Below, in pieces: positions 8,382 to 14,678 of a stretch of DNA of 15,199 bases; the stretch's first letter is position 1; each line of letters opens with the position of its first letter. The stretch covers positions 1 to 15,199 of the forward strand of contig CANHKJ010000049.1 of NCBI GenBank assembly GCA_947460915.1, given 5' to 3'. The position numbers were made by a program, and so were the translations under genes. The notes under the pieces are model-generated. The model was not told the origin of the DNA. It did no database searches and was given only the letters and a program-made list of their open reading frames with translations. This DNA comes from Verrucomicrobiia bacterium. GTDB taxonomy: Bacteria > Verrucomicrobiota > Verrucomicrobiia > Verrucomicrobiales > Akkermansiaceae.

Positions 8382-8412
8382 AAAAAATGGCCGCACCCGA
8401 GTGGATGCGACC
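8382..8412 (-). terminator. Rho-independent terminator of eno
   Basis: Read on the minus strand: GGTCGCATCC, loop ACTC, GGGTGCGGCC, then ATTTTTT. The ten-pair stem is complete only as RNA of the minus strand, where two positions are G-U pairs; on the plus strand they would be A-C mismatches. It lies 31 bp past the eno stop and just before the sulfatase gene, separating the two transcripts. Confidence 0.9.
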
Positions 8413-8443
8413 ATAAGAATGATTCCGGTAGTCGGGTGGGAAA

Positions 8444-9739
8444 TTAGTATTTCACCTTGAGCTTGCCACCAAACACGGCTTCTTCGCCGAGTTCTTCTTC
8501 GATGCGAAGAAGTTGATTGTATTTTGCAATCCTGTCCGAGCGGCTCATCGAGCCAGTCTTGATTTGGCCAGCATTGGTCGCAACGGCGATGTCGGCGATG
8601 GTCGCATCTTCGGTTTCGCCAGAACGGTGCGAGATCACGGAGGTATAGCCGTTTTCTTTAGCGAGCTCCACGGCATCGAAGGTCTCGGTGAGAGAACCGA
8701 TTTGGTTCACTTTGACGAGGATCGAGTTTGCCACTCCGAGCTTGATGCCTTTCGAGAGGAAATCAACATTGGTTACAAATAAGTCATCGCCCACGAGTTG
8801 TGTGGTCGAGGCAAGTTTGTCGGTGAGGATCTTCCAACCATCCCAGTCGTTCTCGGCGCAACCGTCTTCGATCGAGATGATCGGGAAGCGCTTCTTGAGG
8901 TCGGCATAGAAATCAACCAACTCAGCGGCACTGCGAACGGACTTGTCGGATTTTTTGAAAACGTAAGCGTTTTTCGAGGCGTCGAAGAATTCAGAAGAAG
9001 CCACATCGAGAGCGATGCAGATGTCTTTGCCCATTTCGTAGCCAGCCATTTCGATGGCCTTGGCGATCACGCCGAGAGCGTCTTCAGCGCTGTCAAGCTT
9101 CGGTGCAAAACCACCTTCATCACCGACGGCGGTGGATAGACCGCGGTCGTGCAGAACTTTTTTCAACGCGTGGAAAACTTCTGCACCATAGCGGAGAGAC
9201 TCACGGAAGGTCGGAGCACCTACGGGCATGATCATGAACTCTTGGAAATCGATCGGAGCATCGGAGTGAGCACCACCGTTGATAACATTCATCATCGGCA
9301 CGGGAAGCACTTTGGCATTTGGACCGCCAAGGTATTTGTAAAGAGGGATGCCGAGTTGTGCAGCAGATGCTTTGGCAACGGCCATCGATACACCAAGGAT
9401 GGCGTTCGCGCCGATGTTGCGCTTGGTGCTGGTGCCGTCAACTTCGCGCATGATCTTATCGATCGCGGCTTGTTGTGTGGCATCCATGCCGCAAAGTGCT
9501 GGTGCGAGTTGCTCATTAACGTTGTTTACGGCATTCAGAACACCTTTGCCGAGGTAGCGAGATTTGTCGCCATCGCGCAGTTCGCAAGCCTCATGCTCGC
9601 CAGTCGATGCACCCGAGGGCACCGCAGCACGGCCCACGGCTCCGCCTTCCAAAGTAACGTCCACTTCCACAGTGGGATTGCCGCGTGAGTCGATTACTTC
9701 ACGCCCGCGAATTTCGATAATGCTTGTATATTCCATCAT
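8444..9739 (-). CDS. eno: Enolase (phosphopyruvate hydratase)
   Basis: Glycolytic enzyme converting 2-phosphoglycerate to phosphoenolpyruvate, cytoplasmic, Mg-dependent. At 431 residues it has normal family length and all key parts: REVIDSRGNPTVEVDV at the N-terminus, SGASTGEHEA loop (42-51), GDEGG with catalytic E208, metal ligands D245 (ALDVASSEF), E291 (SIEDG) and D318 (VGDDLFVTN), catalytic K343 (LVKVNQIGS), SHRSGETED (370-378) and KTGSMSRSDRIAKYNQLLRI near the C-terminus. The start is one of two adjacent ATGs (9739, 9736); longer versions use non-ATG codons and add residues foreign to the family. No Shine-Dalgarno sequence precedes it. It is divergent from the 112-residue HTH gene and ends in its own terminator, so it is probably monocistronic. 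Confidence 0.98.
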   Translation of the reverse strand: MMEYTSIIEIRGREVIDSRGNPTVEVDVTLEGGAVGRAAVPSGASTGEHEACELRDGDKSRYLGKGVLNAVNNVNEQLAPALCGMDATQQAAIDKIMREVDGTSTKRNIGANAILGVSMAVAKASAAQLGIPLYKYLGGPNAKVLPVPMMNVINGGAHSDAPIDFQEFMIMPVGAPTFRESLRYGAEVFHALKKVLHDRGLSTAVGDEGGFAPKLDSAEDALGVIAKAIEMAGYEMGKDICIALDVASSEFFDASKNAYVFKKSDKSVRSAAELVDFYADLKKRFPIISIEDGCAENDWDGWKILTDKLASTTQLVGDDLFVTNVDFLSKGIKLGVANSILVKVNQIGSLTETFDAVELAKENGYTSVISHRSGETEDATIADIAVATNAGQIKTGSMSRSDRIAKYNQLLRIEEELGEEAVFGGKLKVKY

Positions 9740-9816
9740 AATTTCTATTTGGTGCGCGCGCGGTATCGCAGGTTTGGCGGCTTCTGGCAATGCTCAAAAC
9801 GGAAAAATCGTAGCGT

Positions 9817-9848
9817 TTTTGTCATGAATCCGGCGCGACATGACAAAA
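9817..9848. promoter_or_regulatory. Perfect 10-bp inverted repeat between eno and HTH gene
   Basis: TTTTGTCATG at 9817-9826 and CATGACAAAA at 9839-9848 are perfect inverse complements separated by 12 bp. A CACGTG palindrome follows at 9849-9854. The site is 77 bp upstream of each of the two divergent starts, so it is placed to act as an operator for eno, for the small HTH gene, or both. A stem-loop on either transcript is an alternative reading. No T-run follows on the plus strand, so it is not a standard terminator. Confidence 0.45.
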
Positions 9849-9886
9849 CACGTGCAAAAAACATATCATTTTTTCTAAAATAGTCG

Positions 9887-9915
9887 TTGCATTAGCAGCT
9901 AAGCAGCAGTATCAA
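9887..9915 (+). promoter_or_regulatory. Possible promoter of the 112-residue HTH gene
   Basis: TTGCAT (9887-9892), 17-bp spacer, TATCAA (9910-9915). The expected transcription start near 9922 is only about three bases before the ATG at 9925, again implying an almost leaderless message. The -10 element is a mediocre match. Confidence 0.3.
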
Positions 9916-9924
9916 TCTCGTGTT

Positions 9925-10263
9925 ATGCCCGCTAAAAAGACAGCCAAAAGATACACAGAAGAGCAAAGAACCGAGATCCTCGCATTCATTGAAAAATTCA
10001 ATGCAGAGAACGGTCGTGGTGGACAAACCGCTGCTGTAAAAAAATACAAAGTTACTCCGCTGACACTCTCAGCATGGAGCAAAAAGACTGGAAAGAAGCC
10101 GAAGAAGGCTGGCAAAACTGTCAAAAAATTCCGCAATCCAGCGAAATTGATTGATCGCCTGAAAGTTGTATCATCCGAGATTGCAAAAGCCGAGAAATCC
10201 CTTGAAAAACTGCAAGCAGAAGCCAAGGAACTTCGTAAAGAAATCCGCTCAGCAATCGAGTGA
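9925..10263 (+). CDS. Small Lys-rich helix-turn-helix / coiled-coil protein
   Basis: A 112-residue, strongly basic, probably DNA-binding cytoplasmic protein of unknown function. Residues about 9-54 resemble the N-terminal helix-turn-helix of transposase-type or MerR-like proteins: YTEEQRTEILAFIEKFNAEN, then GGQTAAVKKYKVTPLTLSAW. Residues 53-72 are a Lys-rich linker (KKTGKKPKKAGKTVKK) with a histone-H1-like look. Residues about 76-112 form an amphipathic coiled coil (IDRLKVVSSEIAKAEKSLEK and on to the end) that should dimerise. It is complete, with ATG start, its own possible promoter and a strong terminator, so it is a genuine gene rather than a transposase fragment; no catalytic domain, inverted repeats or target duplications are visible. 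A nucleoid-associated protein or local regulator acting at the inverted repeat upstream is a reasonable guess, not shown. Confidence 0.8.
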   Translation: MPAKKTAKRYTEEQRTEILAFIEKFNAENGRGGQTAAVKKYKVTPLTLSAWSKKTGKKPKKAGKTVKKFRNPAKLIDRLKVVSSEIAKAEKSLEKLQAEAKELRKEIRSAIE

Positions 10264-10269
10264 TTTCAT

Positions 10270-10283
10270 CTAATAATTATTAG
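10270..10283. repeat. 14-bp perfect AT-rich palindrome
   Basis: CTAATAATTATTAG reads identically on both strands and lies between the stop of the HTH gene and the terminator. It may be a protein-binding site or a chance product of AT-rich sequence. Confidence 0.3.
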
Positions 10284-10290
10284 TTCAACC

Positions 10291-10325
10291 AAAAACTCCG
10301 CTTCACATCGAAGCGGAGTTTTTTC
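10291..10325. terminator. Bidirectional rho-independent terminator
   Basis: ACTCCGCTTC (10295-10304), loop ACATC, GAAGCGGAGT (10310-10319): a perfect 10-bp stem flanked by an A-run on the left and a T-run on the right. It can stop the HTH gene transcript on the plus strand and the rsmA-Nudix transcript on the minus strand. Confidence 0.92.
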
Positions 10326-10376
10326 GTTTGTAAATTACATTTGGTAGATAGATTTTTCGTAGTATCACTAATCCAG

Positions 10377-11711
10377 TCACATCGAACTTCGGCGGAACAT
10401 TTTCCAGCATTCGATAAATCCACTTGCAAAATCTTGCGGCGAATGGGCGATCCATCGTTGAATCACTTCCAGTGGAAACCATTGCACGCTCTCGATTTCC
10501 GAGCATGGAAAGCGCAGTGCACCATCGTGACGAGCCGCATAAAGAATCACATGCTCCCATCCCGTATTCGGACATGCAGCTATTTTTCCCACTTCAACTA
10601 ATGAATCCTTGCTGATGCCCATTTCCTCCTCTAGCTCGCGCAAAGCACAAGAGGCATAGTCTTCACCCGCATCAAGATGCCCCGCTGCGCTGGAATCCCA
10701 TACTCCGGGATGCTTGTCCTTCAAGCGCGAACGCAACTGCAACAGCAAGTCTTTACGCTTATTGAATACGAAAATATGCACCGCTCTGTGCAGCCAATCT
10801 TTTTCATGGATCTCGGCACGAGTCGCTTGGCCAATGACTTGGTCATTTTCGTCCACACGATCAAAAATTTCCGCCCCTTTTTGCGGAATCTCCTTGAGTG
10901 GATGTGTGTCGAACAAATGTGTAATTTTCAGCCACTGCTGCAAATCAAGCTCCTCAGCGCGCACCGTCGTCGGCACACCCAGCGACTCGATCACCTGCAG
11001 CCACGGCACGAAATCGGGTAGTAATTTATGCAGTTGCTTGCGACGTTGACCAAATCCGCGGCGCAGCAGTTCATCGAACAATCGACGATCGAAACACGGC
11101 AAATCCTCGCGAGGAATCAGCAACGCGACACTCGAATCTACTTGCGGTTGGGGATAAAAAACCTCGGGCGGCACTTCCATGACAGTTTCAACATGCCATG
11201 CGCTTTGCACCCGCAACGATAGCATGCCGTAGTCGCCATGACCAGGCAGCGCGCTGAGCCGATCAATCACTTCCTTTTGCAACATGATTACCGCCCGCAC
11301 AAACGGATGCGGAACAGAGAGGAAATTTTTCATGATCGCCCCACCACTGGCATAGGGCAAATTACCAAGAAATTTCACCGGACGCTCGGCAAAGATCCGC
11401 CGCAGATCAAAATTCACCGCATCCTCATGACAAACTTCCACATCATTGCGATCCGCATATTTTTCCTTCAACGCAGCTGCGAGGCGAGAATCAAATTCGA
11501 CCAAAATCACTTTGCGCACGCGTCCGACGACATGCTGCGTCAAGGCACCCGTGCCTGGACCGACTTCAATCACGGTGTCCTCAGGCTTCAAGTCAAGATG
11601 ATCGACAATCCCCCGCGCCGTCTCGGTATCAGTCAAAAAATTTTGACCCAATTGTCTACTCGGCAACACGCCATTTTGATCCAATACCTTGCGAATTTCC
11701 CGTTCCGTCAT
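10377..11711 (-). CDS. rsmA: RsmA (KsgA) 16S rRNA dimethyltransferase fused to Nudix hydrolase
   Basis: A 444-residue two-domain protein. Residues 1-270 are RsmA/KsgA, which dimethylates two adjacent adenines near the 3' end of 16S rRNA using S-adenosylmethionine during small-subunit assembly: SRQLGQNFLTD (18-28), EVGPGTGALT (49-58, SAM loop), EFDSRL, and catalytic NLPY at 117-120. After NLPY the sequence is ASGGAIM instead of the common NISTPLM type. Residues about 283-440 are a Nudix domain with a complete box: G344, E350, R358, E359, E362, E363 and G365 (GHLDAGEDYASCALRELEEE...). Its opening FDRVDENDQVIG and DWLHRAVHIFVFN resemble the IPP-isomerase-like/YfcD Nudix subgroup. RsmA alone is normally about 260-280 residues, so this is a true fusion with a short linker and no internal stop. 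What the Nudix half hydrolyses is unknown. No Shine-Dalgarno precedes ATG 11711. Confidence 0.93.
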   Translation of the reverse strand: MTEREIRKVLDQNGVLPSRQLGQNFLTDTETARGIVDHLDLKPEDTVIEVGPGTGALTQHVVGRVRKVILVEFDSRLAAALKEKYADRNDVEVCHEDAVNFDLRRIFAERPVKFLGNLPYASGGAIMKNFLSVPHPFVRAVIMLQKEVIDRLSALPGHGDYGMLSLRVQSAWHVETVMEVPPEVFYPQPQVDSSVALLIPREDLPCFDRRLFDELLRRGFGQRRKQLHKLLPDFVPWLQVIESLGVPTTVRAEELDLQQWLKITHLFDTHPLKEIPQKGAEIFDRVDENDQVIGQATRAEIHEKDWLHRAVHIFVFNKRKDLLLQLRSRLKDKHPGVWDSSAAGHLDAGEDYASCALRELEEEMGISKDSLVEVGKIAACPNTGWEHVILYAARHDGALRFPCSEIESVQWFPLEVIQRWIAHSPQDFASGFIECWKMFRRSSM

Positions 11712-11804
11712 GCGGAGAAATCATTGCTGATTCAAGAAATTTTCCAAGCACCAAAAAAAAATTCAAAAAGCATTGAACATTCTTTGCTCTCGTAGGTCTA
11801 TATT

Positions 11805-11930
11805 TACGAAGACTGCAACGCAAGTTGCTGTTTTTCATGTAAGGGTGAACAGCAGCTACTGGAAGCGTGACTACGGTTAGGACTAGTAGCTTGGTCGGAG
11901 AGAGTGGGTGCTCTCTCCGACCTTTATTTT
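11805..11930 (+). ncRNA. Candidate structured small RNA ending in a terminator
   Basis: Four consecutive hairpins fill this gene-free stretch. (1) GCAAC-GCAA-GTTGC at 11815-11828, a stem closed by a GNRA tetraloop. (2) TGTT/AACA plus CAT/GTG with a three-T bulge, 11829-11851. (3) AGCTACTGG (11854-11862) with CTAGTAGCT (11883-11891), nine pairs including one G-U, enclosing a small CGT-GACT-ACG hairpin. (4) A 12-bp perfect terminator stem followed by TTTATTTT. The T-run is only on the plus strand, which sets the direction. A weak promoter (TTGAAC 11773-11778, TATATT 11799-11804, 20-bp spacer) would start the RNA near 11811. It matches no RNA family I can recognise: no SRP core, tRNA or tmRNA features, and it is too short for 6S or RNase P. 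It could instead be the leader of the decayed gene downstream. Confidence 0.55.
11893..11930 (+). terminator. Strong rho-independent terminator
   Basis: GGTCGGAGAGAG, loop TGGGTG, CTCTCTCCGACC, then TTTATTTT. The 12-bp stem is perfect. There is no plus-strand gene directly upstream (rsmA is on the other strand), so it must end a non-coding transcript or an attenuated leader. Confidence 0.92.
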
Positions 11931-12006
11931 GCCCTTTTCTTAGCATGGCTCAGTTAGGTTTCTAATTTCTTATTGGCTTCACGCGATTCATTTGCAGGCA
12001 CTGGAC

Positions 12007-12423
12007 ATGTTCAAATCGGTCTTCATCAAAGTCCTATTCCTCGGCATCGGTGGCACATTGATTGTGTTGACAAATTTTACCGCGAAGGAGCATCGGGCCA
12101 TCGAACTAGGAGGCGTCGACAGCACAGCGGTCATCACGGAGAAGAAAGAACGGCACCGAGGGGTAGAAAACAAGCACGACAGCTATGCAATTTATCTCGA
12201 TGTTCCGAAAGGATCTCCACGTCAAAAAGCTAGTGTTCCGAGCGGGGTATTCAAAAAAACTAAAAATTGGTGACACTGTAGCGATCCGCTAACTTCCAGA
12301 GTAGCCCGAACGATTTTATGTAAAATTCCAGTCGACTCTATATGGACGCGAATCTTCGGCATTTGGCTTTTTCTCATAGGAGTCGTTCTTGCGTTGCGTT
12401 CGTTGCTGCGAATGTCTGTTTGA
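12007..12423 (+). pseudogene. Decayed DUF3592-like small membrane protein gene
   Basis: The pieces of one small membrane protein lie in alternating frames. From ATG 12007 a frame encodes an N-terminal membrane helix (FIKVLFLGIGGTLIVLTNF) and an exported region with ELGGVDSTAVITEKKE and SYAIYLDVP, ending at a TGA (12271) just past an A-run at 12253-12259. Shifting by one base there continues it as LKIGDTVAIR (frame of 12266), then TAA (12290), LPE, TAG (12302), PERFYVKFQ. A second shift near 12331 restores the first frame and gives a C-terminal membrane helix (IFGIWLFLIGVVLALRSLL) to TGA 12421-12423. Two helices around a GDxVxVRYxPxxPExF-type domain is the plan of DUF3592 proteins. Two frameshifts and two internal stops make it non-functional unless sequencing error or recoding is involved. 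The candidate RNA and its terminator lie directly upstream. Family assignment is moderate, decay is clear. Confidence 0.65.
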
Positions 12424-12782
12424 ATCATATGTTGGCAAAAAATCTCATCTCTTCTAAATTCGTAAATGTGAACGTTATTGATTGATCCTTAATGCATTTA
12501 CAAAACCATTCACAACAGTTTAACAGGTTATTCACAAAACTTCTCAAGGTTAAGATAAACGTTTGATATTGCTCGTGATTCGTCTAAACAAAGGTTTTTA
12601 GATCGAAATTTTTCAAACGTTTGTTTTTTCAAACAAATCCGATATTTTGGCATAATCAAAAAAAAATTACTTGTGAAAAACGGCTCGATGTATATTAAAA
12701 ACGGAGGTTTGAATCGAGTGTATGAGCTTTTTCAAGCGACGATGCATGCACGATTTCCTACCGACGAATCAACTCACAATCC
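12424..12782. other. AT-rich gene-free region with a DnaA-box-like site
   Basis: No credible gene is seen. TTATTCACA at 12528-12536 fits the DnaA box consensus TTATnCACA. Weaker relatives are CCATTCACA (12506-12514, two mismatches) and TGTGAAAAA (12672-12680, one mismatch, opposite strand). AAACGTTTG occurs twice with centres 58 bp apart (12557-12565 and 12615-12623); the second is part of a 10-bp palindrome, CAAACGTTTG (12614-12623). TCTAAA/TTTAGA forms a small inverted repeat around 12582-12602. GGAGG at 12703-12707 is the only strong Shine-Dalgarno-like motif seen near a possible start in the window; it precedes a 33-codon GTG frame (12718-12819) that I do not regard as established. Confidence 0.4.
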
Positions 12783-12808
12783 ACTCGCTTACGAGCCGAG
12801 TTTTTTTT
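12783..12808 (+). terminator. Terminator or attenuator upstream of pfkA
   Basis: ACTCGCT, loop TACG, AGC-c-GAGT, then a run of T: seven pairs with one bulged C, a UNCG-type tetraloop and seven further Ts. It lies 61 bp before the pfkA ATG. Upstream sequences could pair with both arms: CGGCTCG (12681-12687) with CGAGCCG (12792-12798), and CGAGTG (12715-12720) with CACTCG (12782-12787). These pairings are nested, as expected of an antiterminator. It may regulate pfkA by attenuation or simply end an upstream transcript. Confidence 0.6.
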
Positions 12809-12817
12809 CCGCATTTT

Positions 12818-12832
12818 AGCACACGATGTGCT
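12818..12832. promoter_or_regulatory. Short inverted repeat before pfkA
   Basis: AGCACA, three bases (CGA), TGTGCT: a perfect 6-bp inverted repeat 37 bp upstream of the pfkA ATG, positioned as an operator. I find no convincing -35/-10 pair nearby. Confidence 0.3.
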
Positions 12833-12869
12833 TGCTATTTCCTGCGTGAACGAGTTTTCTCCCTGCGAC

Positions 12870-13835
12870 ATGTCAAAAGGTTTAGCAATCATGACGTCCG
12901 GCGGCGACAGTGCCGGCATGAATCCCGCAGTAAAATGCTGCGTCGAATACGCACGTAAACAGGGATACATTCCCTATCTTGTTTATGACGGACTGCGCGG
13001 TTTGATCGATGACCACATCGTCGAGGCAACTCGTGAGCTCACCTCAGGCATTTTGCACCGTGGTGGCACGGTTTTACGCTCCTCGCGCTCAAAGCGATTT
13101 TTCGAACTGCAATATCGTCAACAAGCCTATGATAATTTGCAACGTCGTGGCATCGGTCAATTAATTGTCATCGGCGGAGATGGTTCATTCAACGCGCTGA
13201 ATCAATTTTACAACGATTTTCAAGTGCCCTTTGCAGGCATTCCTGCAACGATCGACAACGACATTCCAGGCACCGATTACTGCCTCGGCGTCGACACAGC
13301 TCTGAACATGATTCGCCAGTCCGTGGACTCCATCCGCGATACAGCAACTTCCTTCTCGCGAGCTTTCGTCATTGAGGTAATGGGCCGCCATTGTGGCTAC
13401 CTCGCTATGGTCTCGGCACTTTCCAGCGGTGCGGAAGTTTGTATCATTCCAGAGCTCCCCTACGATCTCGATTCGATTGGCGCGCGCTTGATCGAGGAGA
13501 AGAAAAATGGTCGCACCTATGTTCTTGCCATCGTTGCCGAGGGGACACGCATGTCCGAGCATTTTACACGATGGCTCAGCGACTCCATGCAAATGGATGC
13601 GCGCCTTACCGTACTCGGTCACGTGCAACGCGGCGGCTCCCCCACTGTTCACGACCGCATCATGGCCTACAAATTTTCCGTGGCCGCAGTTGACTCGCTA
13701 AGATCTGGCAACACCAACGCTATCATGACATTCCGCGATGGCACGTTTGGCTCCGTGCCGATCGAAACCGTAACTAGCTCGAAGTATCGCATTGATAGCG
13801 ATTTGCTGAAACTCTGCGAGCCACTCTCGCGCTGA
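12870..13835 (+). CDS. pfkA: ATP-dependent 6-phosphofructokinase
   Basis: Commits fructose 6-phosphate to glycolysis by phosphorylating it to fructose 1,6-bisphosphate. At 321 residues it matches the short bacterial ATP-type enzyme. Visible motifs: TSGGDSAGMNPAV (9-21, nucleotide loop), IGGDGS (101-106), PATIDNDIPGTDY (125-137) with catalytic D129, EVMGRHCGYLA (169-179, substrate binding), VAEGTR (222-227) and GHVQRGGSP (250-258). Gly in GGDGS rather than Asp, and no Lys in the PxTIDND motif, argue for ATP rather than pyrophosphate as donor. The usual GGDAPG is GGDSAG and PGTIDND is PATIDND, mild differences. I start at 12870 because the family begins right before this loop; the upstream extension to GTG 12828 is unlike the family. 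No Shine-Dalgarno is present. It converges on the isomerase gene with only 12 bp between. A terminator/attenuator lies in its leader. Confidence 0.96.
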   Translation: MSKGLAIMTSGGDSAGMNPAVKCCVEYARKQGYIPYLVYDGLRGLIDDHIVEATRELTSGILHRGGTVLRSSRSKRFFELQYRQQAYDNLQRRGIGQLIVIGGDGSFNALNQFYNDFQVPFAGIPATIDNDIPGTDYCLGVDTALNMIRQSVDSIRDTATSFSRAFVIEVMGRHCGYLAMVSALSSGAEVCIIPELPYDLDSIGARLIEEKKNGRTYVLAIVAEGTRMSEHFTRWLSDSMQMDARLTVLGHVQRGGSPTVHDRIMAYKFSVAAVDSLRSGNTNAIMTFRDGTFGSVPIETVTSSKYRIDSDLLKLCEPLSR

Positions 13836-13847
13836 ACAGCAAAAGCT

Positions 13848-14678
13848 TTAGTCTGAATACGGGTTTCGCAATTCGCGGATGCTATGGGCGATTTTTTTCA
13901 AAAACTCATCTTGGTCACCTGCCCAGTATTTGTTAGAGAAAATTTCCACCTCAGTAGTTCCATCGAAGCCCGCATCGCGCACCCATCCATCGATAATCCC
14001 GACATTTGCCACGCCTTCACCAGGCAATCCACGATCTAACAGAACATGCTCCATGTCGGGCTTAAAGTCACAGACGTGGAAGGCGAAAAGATTGCCCTCA
14101 TCGGCACATCGGTCGATCTGTTCCTGCAAATCCAGCTCCCACCACACGTGAAATACATCAACAGCTACTCCTAGCAAGGGATGGCGCAGGCGCTCGACCA
14201 TATCATTGGCATCGCGCAAACTGCAAACTGCGGAACGATCGCCCGCATACATGGGATGTAGCGGTTCCACAGCGAGCTTGATGCCCGCTGCCTCAGCATA
14301 AGGAAGAATTTCTTCAATACCTTGCTCAATTTGCAAAAAGTTGTCTGAAGGAGTCTGTCCAAGCGTCGCACCACAGACCAAAACGATCATCGGTAAACCC
14401 AAGGCCTCGGCTTCCTCTATGGCTTTACGATTTTCCATGATCGCAGCCTGTCTTGCTTCTACGGTTGCTCCCGTAAAAAATCCGCCACGCACCAGTGATA
14501 CACCCTGTAATCCGGCATCGGCTATTTTTTTTCGCACTCGTCCGAGATCTTGGCCTGCTACGGTATCGCGCCAGACAGAAATGCCACCAAATCCGTGGCG
14601 AGCGTAGCCATCAATGCATTGATCAATCGACCAGGGCTTGGTGGTAAAGGTGTGGATGGTTGCGTGATGAAGATCCAT
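13848..14678 (-). CDS. Sugar phosphate isomerase/epimerase (xylose isomerase-like TIM barrel)
   Basis: A 276-residue cytoplasmic protein of the xylose isomerase-like TIM-barrel superfamily (AP endonuclease 2 fold), whose members isomerise or epimerise sugars, inositols or related hydroxy acids with a divalent metal. The four expected metal ligands are visible: E138 (KLAVEPLHPM), D174 (VDVFHVWWE), H201 (FHVCDF) and E245 (TEVEIFSN). H177 is probably also in the active site. LLDRGLPGEGVANVGIIDGW (214-233) is the usual loop after the metal-binding His. Length is normal and the protein is complete. No signal peptide is present. The true substrate cannot be told from sequence; inosose-type isomerases and dehydratases are the nearest look-alikes. 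It seems to be monocistronic, converging on pfkA without a visible terminator in the 12-bp gap. ATG 14678 lacks a Shine-Dalgarno. Confidence 0.88.
   Translation of the reverse strand: MDLHHATIHTFTTKPWSIDQCIDGYARHGFGGISVWRDTVAGQDLGRVRKKIADAGLQGVSLVRGGFFTGATVEARQAAIMENRKAIEEAEALGLPMIVLVCGATLGQTPSDNFLQIEQGIEEILPYAEAAGIKLAVEPLHPMYAGDRSAVCSLRDANDMVERLRHPLLGVAVDVFHVWWELDLQEQIDRCADEGNLFAFHVCDFKPDMEHVLLDRGLPGEGVANVGIIDGWVRDAGFDGTTEVEIFSNKYWAGDQDEFLKKIAHSIRELRNPYSD

Noticed and set aside
9149..9688. 179-codon plus-strand frame opposite enolase
   Set aside because: It is antisense to conserved enolase motifs, with no start signal or domain.
9925..10263. Insertion-sequence orfA
   Set aside because: There is no orfB, no terminal inverted repeats and no target duplication nearby; the gene has its own terminator.
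11238..11795. 185-codon plus-strand frame opposite rsmA
   Set aside because: It is antisense to the RsmA domain; the protein shows no pattern of a real family.
11805..11930. Identity as SRP RNA, 6S RNA or tRNA-like gene
   Set aside because: There is no SRP GGAA-loop core, no long single-hairpin with central bubble as in 6S, and no cloverleaf or CCA-type acceptor.
12722..12958. 78-codon frame running from the pfkA leader into pfkA
   Set aside because: It overlaps the conserved start of pfkA by about 90 bp in another frame and runs through the terminator; Arg/Phe-rich and unlike a protein family.
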